From: Corella eumyota
Taxonomy: Eukaryota > Chordata > Ascidiacea > Phlebobranchia > Corellidae
DNA: 64,000 nucleotides
Assembly (NCBI GenBank): GCA_963082875.1
Contig: OY720100.1
Span: forward strand, 15,214,591-15,278,590
Direction of reading: 5' to 3'
Below, in pieces: positions 41,774-53,552 of this stretch. How positions within the stretch are numbered: the stretch's first letter is position 1; each line of letters starts with the position of its first letter. Position numbers and translations under genes: made by a program. The notes under the pieces are model-generated. The model was not told the DNA's origin. It ran no database searches and saw only the letters and a list, made by a program, of their open reading frames with translations.

Positions 41774-44700
41774 ATGAAAGCATACGGAATAGAAAAGACT
41801 GGAAAAATATTTTTATTATTTGTGGCCCTGTCGCTTGTTTATACTACTTTTGGACAGAATAAATGTAAGTTTTTTGCTAAATTAAATCAAAATATATTTT
41901 TAAAATTCTATTTATAATTTCCATAAGGTATCATTAAAAATTAAAACTTTATTTTTTAAAACGTTGATAAATTCATCTATAATTAATTTAAAAATTTTTG
42001 CTGAATTGTGGCTTTAGTAATTTAAAACCTAATTTTTTTAAAGTGTCCAATTAAAAATGATAGATATAAATCCGAAAATCGGCGTTAGTTTACTGTAATT
42101 ATATAGACTTACTCTTAATATATTTTATAATCTGCTTATAAATTAATTAAATTGTCAATCTATGACACTTAGTAAACAGAAGTAATCTTGAAAAGTCGGT
42201 CAAATAATCTATATTTATCCATATCAATGTTATTTACCTTTAATTCGCAATTTTGTTTTCACATTATGACTCATTTTTAACCAATGTGTGTCTTATTACG
42301 TTGGTGAGCTGGATTAGTTTTAAATATGCCAACTCATATTGAGTATTAAAAAGTAATAAAAAAATAATATCCTTACAATAAATTGATTGTATTAAATTGG
42401 CAATAATTTTTTTAAACTAAGCTAAGATATTAAAAATTTCTAAATATTAAAAATTAATTTTATATATTTTTCTTCAGATTTCAAAATTGTCGGAGGAGCT
42501 GTTACAAGGAAAGGAAGATGGCCTTGGCAGGCGATGGTTATTGGAAGAAAACGAAATATCCAATCAGTGTTTAGCTGTGGAGCTACTCTGATATCATCAA
42601 ACTTTTTACTAACTTCTGCGTATTGCCCAATGTAAGAAATTTTATACACCATTTTTATTCAATTCTGGCGAATAGTTTTTTGGAAATATTATGTAAAAAC
42701 TTTATCTTTTTTTTAGTTTGATAATAATCGTTATAGGCCGACATATCTAGATTCAAATTTAGATCATCAAAATCAAATATATATATACAAATCGTATGAT
42801 ATAATCTTAAATAAATATAAGGCATGCTATATTTAGTAGCATCAAAAATTGCATGCCCAAAGCATTATAGGTATATATTTCAAAGCGTTTAACGCAATCG
42901 AAAACGAGCACGTTTACAAAATACTGAAATTGAGTTTGCCCACCAAATATGACAGCCTTTTATGTAAAAGCATTTTTGAACATAAGCACACCTTTTAAAT
43001 TCTCAGCATAATCCCGTTTGCTCGCATATTTTGTCAAGATTAGAACTCATAAAACGCGACGTTTTAACAAATTCCTAGAAAAGATTAGACAAGATCTAAC
43101 CAAGTAATGTTTTCTAAACTGCTTCTTACAATAACCTATACAATCACTAATTAAAACGGGTTTAGGCTGTGTAATTTCGATTCATTACTACGTAGACATT
43201 TTTCAAAATGACGTTATACTTTAGGAAATATAGAAAATAAAAATGGTCGACATTTTATTACATTCTTACTAGACTATACATAACAAACAAACAAAAACAA
43301 GTTTAACATTTAAAAACCACAAGATTTTAATGTTCTTAACTATAAATACACATTTTCCCAACACTGTTTAACGTTTTTAAGTATGATTTATATGAAGGGG
43401 CTTTTACCAAATTCAAGTTATTTTGGGTTTGTGGAATTTTACGGCAGAATACGAAGAAGGAAGACTTAATTATGGAGTTTCCAACATTATTCCCCATCCC
43501 TGCTTCGACGGACAAGGTAAAAAACACTGTGAAAACATATATTCACATATTGTCCAAATATAATGTAGATTTATATTATATACCAAAATACTGTTGTAAT
43601 ATATCTTTTTTGGGGCACTGACTCGCATCGAGGATAAAGAGAAATATAAATACAATACAAAATAAACTGACAACCCTTGTTTTAGTAACCAACAGCGACG
43701 CTGACGTTGCCTTAATTCGAATCAAACCTCACAGAAAATTTGGTTTTCCTTCGACAGTCAGTGCGGCATGTTTACCTACAACACCACATCAAGACTGGGA
43801 CAATCTTGTCCATGATGGCGATATTACGAATTGTATTGCAACAGGCTATGGTGTAGGACGTACGTATAAAAAGCACTATATGTAGTTAGGCCTATACTTA
43901 GTTCATAATTATGCAACACTTTCTACTTTCATAGTTATAAACCATTCAACAGGTTAATAATCACATATTAACGTAAAGAATATCCTAAATTGGCAAAGCA
44001 ACTTAAGACCGGCTTAAAAGTTGCAAATTACACTAGGCTACCACGCACTAAAACTGTGGAATATATATAAATAATATTTTCGGACAATTTTTAAGATGCA
44101 GCCTTTAATACACGATCCTTAAACCTATATTGTGATTGCAGCCAATCGAAGAGCGTCTCTTGGCGTTCTAAACGAAGTGGAATTTCCGTTTCTCTCCAAA
44201 CTAAAATGCCAGCAAGTTTACGGTAATCTTTTATCTGAAGACAAAATGTGTTCCTATGGTGCGCCAGGACGATCGACGTGCAAGGTTTAGAAAATGTTTG
44301 TCTTAAATAAAACTTTTCTTTGATTTTAAAGCCTAGACGAGAGCATACTTTAAGCTAACTTTACAAGCCGACTTTACAGCCTAAATATAGAATAACATTA
44401 ATTACAATGACTCAGCCTTGAGTTGTCGTAGTTAGTTTTGAATTTTATTCACCTAATATATTGGCTTATTATTAATCTTTAAAACGGAATTAAGGACTAC
44501 TAAAACGACCAAAATAATTACAACCAAATAATAAAATGTAACAAACCAAATACTTTGCCGTCGTAATTTTAGCACTAACACAATTTATCTTTGCTTGCAG
44601 GGCGATATGGGAGGGCCAATCGTATGCCCCAATATCAATTCGGATGCTTGTGAAGGGTACTACTTGGCCGGGACTATATCAAACACAGCCAGTAACTGCG

Positions 44701-44921
44701 ATTCGCCACAAAACAACGGAATGCCTTCGATATTTACCGCAATATTCCCTCATTTAGACTGGATACGAAGTGTGATAAGAAATCAACGTAGGCCACCTTT
44801 GTTTAGTTGTAGGCCACAAATAACGGAAAAAAGTAATGCACTTAACGAATACCCGACCGAAAATGGCAGTAGTGGTACAGAAAATGGCGGTAATAGGACA
44901 CTTGAAGATGGAGATTATTAA
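41774..44921 (+). CDS. Secreted serine protease homologue, catalytically dead (333 aa)
   Basis: Six exons: 41774-41864, 42478-42631, 43398-43516, 43686-43859, 44142-44284 and 44601-44921. A signal peptide (hydrophobic core IFLLFVALSLVYTTF) is followed by KIVGG, the usual activation site of chymotrypsin-fold (S1) proteases. The fold is recognisable: WPWQAM, IIPHPCF, DVALIRI and the GDxGGP box. Two of three catalytic residues are replaced. The TAAHC histidine is Tyr79 (TSAYC) and the GDSGGP serine is Met230 (GDMGGP); Asp128 remains. The zymogen-pocket Asp229 is kept. It cannot be a normal protease and more likely acts as a binding or regulatory protein, as known for other S1 homologues. It ends in a hydrophilic Asn/Gly/Glu-rich tail. 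The exon 3 acceptor (ATGAAG) is weak but keeps phase. Confidence 0.88.
43621..43650 (+). repeat. SINE family 1 tail fragment
   Basis: Only the GCATCGAGGATAAAGAGA tail part of the family is left, in an intron of the protease homologue. Confidence 0.5.
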
Positions 44922-45611
44922 ACTAACCTACTACGAGTTTAGCAAACTTGCAGCCACGTGGTGGCAGTTTAAGCTACATTTTTATAAGTTATTTTAGGCC
45001 TGTTTTATATTTACTGTATCGAGAAAATACAAAGACTTGGTTGTTTATTAATTTCCAAGAACTACTCGATTAAATTTTTAATCGACACCTTTAAAAATAA
45101 ACAGAGAGATCAACTCTGACAAGGATTATAAATGATTTTTCCAACAGCACAAACACCTTAACAGCGTAACACAATAACGACCTTTACTTAGCGGGACTTT
45201 AGTCGGAATTTTTGGCCAAAATTTTCTCGTAATCTTTTATAAAATGTACCCTAGAGCAAAATCCTTACATACGCTTACCAAAATTCTGCTACGAGCTTTT
45301 AATTTTTGGATATTTTTGTGCTTGTGCGATATTTTATAAATACAGTTTTTTATTTCAATTTTGTGACAACCAAACTAAGAAACCGTGAAATTTAAAACGC
45401 AAAACACACACTAGCAAAATACAGGCTACACTAAAATTATTCCCCCTATTAGCAATCATAAACTGGTTGGCAAAAAATTATTTACTTATTCAGGCAGAAA
45501 ATTAAACCTTTGACAGCAGAAAGATGATATTTTTTTAAATTTGTTACATTCTATAAACTTGTGTTAGGTATATATAAAAGTGATGGTTAAAAGTTATGGT
45601 GTTAAGTTAAT
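44922..45611. other. Convergent 3' spacer between the protease homologue and ODC
   Basis: AT-rich DNA with AATAAA-type signals near 45097 (+). No gene, SINE or array is seen. Confidence 0.45.
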
Positions 45612-48600
45612 TTAAACTTTAACTGGGATAGCTTGACGATGCCCATTTAGAATCGTTTTTTTGTTGACCTCAAATTCAGAAGAACCATCAAAACCACCCT
45701 GTACAAAAATTAAATTGAATTTAAATCAAATTCTAATTATTACCATTTAAATTGCTTTGAAAGCTTTGAAAGGAAACTTGCTTTGAAAGCTTTTAATTGT
45801 ATTAAAAGACCAGTGTTTGTTGGTTATGTTTTTTGTCTAATTTCATTGAAAATATATATAAAACTATGCTTGCGGTGGGAATTGAACCAAAGCCCCGATC
45901 TTTTAAATCAAAGTAAAATAAGTTTACCACATTTAGTACCAGTAAAATACATAATATATTTATGCCCATTTTCTTTGTGAACTAATGATGTATATTTGGT
46001 TAAACCAAAATATTGGCCCGAGGGTCCAGACAATAAACATATCACATCTGAGGTTCAAAGTTTGATTACCGCTCCTATTTTGTTTTCAAAATAAACAGTT
46101 TTTTTTTAATTACATGACAGCAATAGTAATGATAAAAAAAATTAAATATTACTTTTATGTATTTTTCGCATCCCAGAAAATTGATGTTTTGGATCTCAGC
46201 AGCACCAGATAGTGTCCTAAGATGATCCCTGTAAAGTAAATTATGATGCCATAATCAATTGGTCGTAAAAAAAATTAGTTTAAATAAAAAAAAAACTTTT
46301 AAAAATTAAAATAATTTTTTTCTTTAAGTCTACAACAATATATATTATAGAATTAATTTCAAATTAAAAATGAGTAATAATGAAGGTGTATATTGAAGGT
46401 GTATATAAGATCTACTTACAAATACTCCTCTGTAACAAAGTATAAGATTCGAGTGGTCTTAAAACCATTAAATGCTGACCCTGCTGCTACAGTATAGGCA
46501 CCCATGTCTGAAACATTTTGGTTTTTTAAATAAAATTAAAAAAAAAATTAAAACAACATTTTTTTTTATTGTCTTAAGATATTTAAAATTGCATAAATTT
46601 ATATAAAAAAATCATTTTTTTTTAAAATAATTTTGGGAAAATTAAGGTTTTTACCCTTCCATATGATCCAGTCTTGCTGCTGGAGTTGAGGCAACATTAC
46701 ATGCTCCAGAATTCGATCCAAACCGTCGCAAGTGGGTCCCCAGATGCTGGATGAGAATACCGCATCATCTCTATGCTTATCCTAAAAAAAAATTAAATTT
46801 AGTTTTTTTATGAAGTGACAAAAATTGAAAAAAGCATAATTTTATGCAGATTTTAGTGCACATAGTTTAAATTATGTCTGCTAGTTTTGTAATATCCAAT
46901 AATTTAATTAACAAACAGATTAATTTTTTTGAAGTTATATTTAAATAAAAAACAAAATAAAATCTACTTTAAAATTTTCTAATTATTGTTTACAAAATAT
47001 GATAACTGACATTTTACTATAAACATAAACATTAGTTTGTTATGTGTAGTTATACTAATGTGTTTATATCGTGATTACAAAATCAATTAATTTTTGGTAT
47101 TATGTTGCCCAAAAATAAAATAAATGAACCATGGTAATCAAGCAAAACAAATTATTTTTGTAATTTAGCATAGATTTTACTTACATGTATTAATGTAGGG
47201 GACACATGAGCATGGTCATAAAACAAGCAGTTAAAAGAACCGTACAAACCATCATTAATATAATACATATATGCTGGTTCGTCATTCTTTGTAGCTGCTA
47301 CAGTATTCAAAATGCTCACTAAACATCATAATTTAGAATTTGAATATGAAAATAAAGCAAGTATTTATTCTAATTTCACTTAACCGACAGTGTGGTGTAG
47401 TGGTAAGAACACTTGCTGCACCACACATGAGGTCGTGGGTTCAATCCCCACTGATCTCATGCTGTAGCGTCCTTGAGTAAGGCCTATAAACGGTATAAAC
47501 TCCTGCTGAGCCAGCACTTAATCAGCAGCTTAATTATCGGGCAATTATAATCTATAATATCCCAAACTGACACAGGCAACTCAAAACTGGGTCGGAGTAA
47601 CTAATGTTACTCTATGTTTAAGTCGCGCAATCGACTTTCCCACATCGAGGATAAAGATATATACAAAAAAAAACTATTGTGCTTTTGATAGTTAAAAAAA
47701 AAGTAATTCACATAAACATTAAAAATTAAAAAAAAATTATTTCTCATCGCTATAGCGTTTTTGTTCAACGGCTACCAATTTACATAAAAATCACACTTTA
47801 AGAAACTTTTAAATTAACCTACCCTTATCTGTTTGAGTCTGTATAGTGTCTCTAGCTATTTCTCTCTTAGCAATCACATTGGTGGTAAGAGTAAAAGCAG
47901 AGGCTGCGTAAAAACGACCTGGTTCAGCTATGATTTCAACTTGAGGATATTGCTCGAGTGGAAACAAGAGATCAAGGTGCTCGTTCACCACAGAAGTAAT
48001 CTAAAAAAATATTGTTTTTTAAATATTTTCAAAAAAAAAATTTAAAGTTATATATAGCAAAATTAATTCTTATAAGTTAAACCTAAAGTTAAAACAAAAA
48101 AAGCAATTTAATAAGTGTATAAAATGGTCTCTTATTTATATTTCTAGTTAATTGCCTGCCCTTTGAGCTGCTATTTAATTGTTGTAATATGGTCACAACT
48201 AATATGTGGACATTATAATTTACCTGAGCACAAAAAACAGCATTTTTTTTTATTTTAAAGACCGCTAAATTAGACATACATATCTATATATTTACATATA
48301 TGTCTAAAAAGAATTTTTAGTATTTTAGTGCTTTTAGAAGTACACCTTTCTTTAAAATAAATGTCAAATTTAAAACGTAGAAATATACCTTTTCAAACTT
48401 TAGACTAACATCTTCGGTGCCAGGAAATCCACCTCCGATATCGAGTAAATTAAACTCAACACCGATCGACTCAGCATAATCAAATAATGACCGAGCATTT
48501 TCCAGAGCTTTGACAAAAGCATTTACATCTTGGCAACCACTCCCAACATGAAAACTATAAAAATAAATAATTTTCAATTTTTTTTACATTTCTTTATCCT

Positions 48601-51048
48601 CGATGTGAAAAGGTCGACTTCACGACCTAAACATAGAGTAACATCAGTTACCCCGACCCAGTCTTGAGTTCCTTTTGGTAGTAGTTTAAAATATTATATA
48701 TATAGATTACAACTGCCCGATAATTAAGCTGCTGATTAAGTGTTAACGGGAGTTCATTATGTTATAGCGCCTTACTCAAGGGCGCTACAGCATGAGAACA
48801 GTGTGAATTTAACCCAAGACCTCATGTAGTTAAAACTAATGTTCTGACCACCACACCATGCTGCCGGTTCAGTTAACAACAAATTTAAAATTCGATAGTG
48901 GCAATGCAACTAGTTGTTATTTTATAGTTTTTATAGTTAAGTTAACTATATGGGTTATAATATCATAAAATTTAATCTTTTTAGGTAGCCCTTTCACAGT
49001 ATAAACTTTTACCTAATTCCCACTACGTTTAGTCCCATTTTAAAAGCAGTTTGAATAAGTTTTGGACTCGAATCAATGTGAGCACCGTACTTCAAACTAA
49101 ACTGACACACAGATGCAGAATCATCAGTTTGTATTCGTAGCACCAATCTAAATAATAACAAAAGATTTTACTGTCATTAGTGTCATTTGGCATTACAAGT
49201 CAGTTAAAATTCACATGAATAATAGAGATACTGTCATTATTGAAAGCATTACATCACATAAATAAGCATTCCATTATAATATTGGATCAGTTATAAATAT
49301 TTTAATAAAAAAAACGCTAAAAAAAGCTTTAATACAATAGCGTTGTTTTTTTAACTGTATATTGGTGTAGGGTGGAATTATAATTGCTGTTTATACTTCC
49401 GGTATTTACAAAACTAAATATAGAACTTAAGAACAGAGGCCTGGGTTAGATTCCAGCTGTTGGCATGTACTATAGATAACAAACATTTTTCACACTTAAG
49501 AAAGAGTTATAATAATAATAATAATTAAACCTATAAATGCAATGGTATATTTTATTAAAATGTACTAGTCAAAACCCTGCCCTAAAGTCAACAATTTGAC
49601 AAAAAATGGAAAGAAAATTTGACAGAAAATATTAATTGACAGAATATGGACACAACCCACAACAAATATTTGTCTGCGATATTTACCGCCCACCACAAAC
49701 GGAAGTTTTATTTAACTACATCATATTAAAAAATTTTTGAAAGAAGTTTTTACCTAGCACTGGGGTAATATTTCTTCATCTTTATCAGTTCTTCTTCATT
49801 ATCGAATACAATCAAGTTAACATTGTTATCTCGAGCATATCTGATATGAGAGGCTTGTTTGCATGGGTTGGCGTAAATTATTCTATCTGGCGCCACACCA
49901 AGGTTTAGCATTTGAAGGATTTCAGGCTGTCAGAAACAAAAAAATAAATTTAAAAAAAATAAATTTTTATTAAATAAAAAATTAGTTATATATATATAAC
50001 AGAAAAAAAAATGTTAACATAAAAATATAACTTTAGAGTTTTTTTTGGTGAGTATTTTAGCTATAAAAACACAATAAAGCTTTTTAGGTAAATATATATA
50101 TAACAATTGTTTTTAAAAACTGTTATTAAAAAAAATCAATATTGATGGACTGTCATTACCAATAATATTCTTGTGAAAAATTGATTTTTTTTAAGACTTA
50201 GCAATTCCTAATAGTATTTAAATAATAATCACAAAAGGATTTAAAGTTTTTAAATATCACGTCTTGTCATCAGGTTTAAATTAAGATATGAATGTGTGAA
50301 TTGTTTTTTACATAGAATGCGGTTAGTTCAACATGGTCTAGCTAACTGTTATCAATTTTTATTAGGATATTTTGACTACCACAACCAATATTTTGATTTC
50401 CTAGTACCAATTACTAAGTAATACATTTAATACACTTGGTATATTACCCAGAAATAAATAGAGCTATATAGAACATTGACTTTATGTAATATATATACTT
50501 GGGCCTTTAAAATGTTAAAAAAAATGGATATATTTTTATTAATTAATTTTTTTTTTGATGGTTATTGTGTTTTTGTCTTTATTTATCTCTAAAAAATAGT
50601 TAAATTAAACTTATCTAAAGTTTCGAATATAAAATTTCAATCACCTTGCTAGCACAATCAAATCCAGTTCCTATAGCAGCCAAGAGTCTTAACATGACTG
50701 GGTTGGGGTTGCATTTTATCGCATAATGAGGTTTGATGCGGGGAAACTCCTTTAACCACCTCATGTGTTTGCCGATAATGTCATCCACATTGCAGATGTA
50801 GAATGGATCATCTCCAAAGGCCTTGATCACACAAAAAAATATTTCGAATAAAGTCAGATTTTTTTTTGCCCAAAGTGAAAACATACCAATTTGATCCAAA
50901 ATAACCTGATTTTTATAGGAAATTATTTAAATTTTTAATGGCCTACTTCATTTTCAATTTTCTGCCTGATTATTTCTTCTTCATCAATGTAAGTCATAAC
51001 CTTAACATCATCACAAGTTAGTTTTTCGACATTGTAAACTGGCTTCAT
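45612..51048 (-). CDS. ODC1: Ornithine decarboxylase (480 aa)
   Basis: Eleven exons on the minus strand: 51048-50947, 50821-50645, 49926-49754, 49147-49013, 48554-48389, 48000-47823, 47318-47185, 46781-46655, 46507-46420, 46228-46153 and 45698-45612. ODC converts ornithine to putrescine with pyridoxal phosphate, the first step of polyamine synthesis. The cofactor lysine is K70 in HYAIKCN. Also present are ANPCKQ, SFHVGSGC, the phosphate loop LLDIGGGFPG, IIAEPGR, YDHAHV and the catalytic Cys373 in WGPTCDG. These residues argue for an active enzyme and against an antizyme inhibitor. The length is slightly above the human 461. The C-terminus (QAIPVKV) differs from the vertebrate degron-bearing tail. 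Introns contain several SINEs. Confidence 0.96.
45868..45945 (-). repeat. tRNA-like fragment in the last ODC intron
   Basis: On the minus strand, GGCTTTGGTTCAATTCCCAC is a B-box-type T arm, preceded by weak A-box-like sequence. It may be a SINE head; a functional tRNA is unlikely because no acceptor stem closes. Confidence 0.35.
47389..47672 (+). repeat. Full-length SINE family 1 copy
   Basis: The copy runs from CCGACAGTGTGGTGTAGTGG through GGGTTCAATCCCCACTGATC and AACTCCTGCTGAGCCAGCAC to CCCACATCGAGGATAAAGAT and an A-run. It is one of the best-kept copies and useful as a reference. It lies in an ODC intron, opposite to the gene. Confidence 0.93.
48590..48866 (-). repeat. SINE family 1 copy
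   Basis: Near full length on the minus strand, with more divergence and a small internal loss around the TGCTGAGCCAGC region. It lies in an ODC intron. Confidence 0.85.
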
Positions 51049-51159
51049 TTCGTTGGATCTTATTTTTGTTACGAAGTAAAATCAAAGTCCAACAGTTAAT
51101 GTTTGCAAACTGAATAAATAAAAAAAATTAGATTACTGGAAAACTTTTTGAACATTTCT

Positions 51160-51404
51160 TTGTATATATCAACATAGAGTAACAACAGTTACCCCGACAC
51201 AGTCTCGAGTTGCCTGTGGCAGTTTGGAATAATATAGAACATAATTGTCTGATAATTACGCTGCTGATTGAGTTCTTGCTCAGCAGAAGTTAATACCTTT
51301 TATAGTGCCCTACTCAAGGGCGCTACAGCATGAGAGCACTGGGGATCGAACCCAGGGTCTTATATGGTGTAGAAAGTGTTCTGACTTTTATACCACGCTG
51401 CCGG
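51160..51404 (-). repeat. SINE family 1 copy
   Basis: The head and body are clear on the minus strand (GGCAGCGTGG..GGGTTCGATCCCCAGTG). The ATCGAGG tail is cut short. It lies between the ODC start and the small minus-strand gene. Confidence 0.85.
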
Positions 51405-51580
51405 TCAATGAAAAACACACTTTTATTGTTTTAACTCTTATGATAAAGTTATATAGTTAGGGTTTGATTTATTTGATTTGGTATTAATTTAAATAAATAT
51501 TTTTGCTGCTAATACTTACTATGGGGAATTGAAGAAATTAAAAAAATAAATTAAAACAAGAACTTTAAGTTTGTATTCTG

Positions 51581-51953
51581 CTAGCTAGGGTTCCAAGGTG
51601 GGGCAAAGTTAAAGTCGAGCTGTTCTTGGTAGAGGGTCAGACCTTCTTGTTTTGAAACGTACTTTGTAGCAATGGGGTACTAGAAAAATCAAAAAAAGAG
51701 GTTTTATATATATATAAATTTTTGTAAAAAACATGCAACTTACATGTAAAATATAAAAATTTTAGTCACACAAATAATACATAAAAATTACAATAAGTAA
51801 ATATAACATAAAAAACTTTATTTAAATTAACTCATTTTTAAATAATAAACTTACGTAGGATTTATTGAAAGCTGGCTGAGAATCGATCTTTTTTAACGAC
51901 GGAATTTTGGTTGTTTCTTTGTAACCAGATGAGTTAAAATTAAGTTTTCATTT
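51581..51953 (-). CDS. 3' exons of a small unidentified gene
   Basis: Two exons on the minus strand join in phase 0. The last, 51679-51581, reads YPIATKYVSKQEGL to a stop after PPWNPS. The one before ends at the donor at 51855 (NKSY/GTAAGT) and is open back to about 51944. The apparent acceptor at 51954 places an in-frame stop close to the exon start, so the true N-terminal structure is unresolved. A later acceptor (TTACAAAG) is possible, or the gene may be damaged. The short basic-aromatic style recalls small microtubule-associated proteins, but I recognise no family. It is transcribed toward ODC, about 530 bp upstream of it. Confidence 0.5.
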
Positions 51954-53552
51954 CTAATAAAAAAACAAAAAAATGTATTAGATATCTTGTCAGACAGTCA
52001 GTATGTTGAAGGAATAGTAAAACAAAAACAGTTTATTTTTTTTCGTAAAATTGTAAATTCTCTTCTTTAAACTTACAATTTACTAGCTGTTCGACTAACT
52101 ATTACAACCTAACAACGCTTACTTATTTTAACTTGATTTGGGTTACATAGCAAATTTCCTGTTTACCATCACGCCGGCAGCGTGGAAAACAAAAATACTT
52201 TTTAAAGGCTAACGACCTGCCCGACTTACAACACGAGATTGCGTAAAAAATTGGAAAGTCCGAAGTCAGAAAGAAAGGTTGCCAAACAATTCCCAAATAA
52301 TTTTTTTGGGTTAATATTTTTTATACTATTTACTTTATTACTGAAGTATTTAAATTTATTTGATATTTTAACATATAATCAATACCAATTAGTAAATTTC
52401 AAATTTATAAACACAATTACTATACATAAACTAGTTTGATTCAATGTAAATTTATTTAAAGTAATCGTTTATTTACATAAACTTCGGGGCTAGTAGGAAC
52501 AGGGTAGAGGTAAAAAATTAAGTGTTTTGAAATAATAAAAATATAAATATAAAAGTGTTACTTTTGTTTGAAAAAAAAGGCTGTAAAAAACATGCTGCTA
52601 CACACCTTTAATATGTTTTTGCAAAAAAAGGTATCTAAGATGTTTAAAACAATTTTTATAATTTTTATAAGTGTTCTATTTTTGTGTTCTTAAATGTTAT
52701 ATTTTTGCAACACTGTTATTACAACAAAACAATTGCAAATATTATGGTTAAAATTAAATATTTTGTTAAGTAAATAGGTTTAAATATATAACCCAACCCG
52801 GCATTGCAACACAAAAGAATTAATAGTTTCTGTTGATTGGATTAAGGTACACTTATCATAAACATTTATATTTAGACGAAATATGAGTCACCATTTACAT
52901 GTAACAAAGGTAGGATAGTACAATGATAGTAGTATGTCATAACATATCGCCTACGTAGGTTAATTCAGTTGCGTACAGAAAATAATTAAAATATTGCTAA
53001 TTTATCACAAGCAAATACTTCCTATCGATACCGGATTGATTTAACATTGATGGCGAAACAGTTTGAGTCTATTGTTATTGTATAGCGATGACATTAACAC
53101 GCTCACAGCTAAATAGCCTAAACCAGTTTGTCAAGTCAGCTAAATAGTGAATACAAAAAGTTCCTACACTGTAAAAACTAAGGAAATGTTACTCGAATAT
53201 AGAAATATATAGCTTGAGCGTTTTGTTTAGTCTGTGTAGGCTTAAGCTGTTGTTTAGTATGTGTAGGTGTAAGCTGTAGGCGTAAGTTAAATAAATATAA
53301 GAAAAAATAAGTGTGCTTCAAAACACTTACCAGCTATCTGAGCCCTGATAAGTAATTCGTTTTTTTGTTTTGTCGAAAAGTTAAATTTAAAAAAGTTCCT
53401 ATAATAGCTAGTAGATCTTTATGTTACTTTTATTGTGCATTATTTAATATTATAACAAATATAGCAGGAAATAAGTTAGTTTTTAATTCGAAAAAAGTAA
53501 TTAATTAACTGTATATTAAAATAGTAAAAAGCACAAACGAAATAGAGTTGTA
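51954..53552. other. Spacer upstream of both the small minus gene and the TM gene
   Basis: AT-rich with no clear gene. A GTAAGTTT donor-like site on the minus strand near 52075 may end a 5' exon of the small minus-strand gene. The words TAGGCTTAAGCTGTTGTTTAG and TAGGTGTAAGCTGTAGGCG near 53237-53288 form a short imperfect direct repeat. Confidence 0.35.

Noticed and set aside
45783-45980. Plus-strand 65-residue frame
   Set aside because: It lies within an ODC intron over a tRNA-like fragment; no start context or homology.
47809-47991. Separate short minus-strand genes along 45.6-51 kb
   Set aside because: These open frames are consecutive exons of one ornithine decarboxylase gene, in order and in phase.
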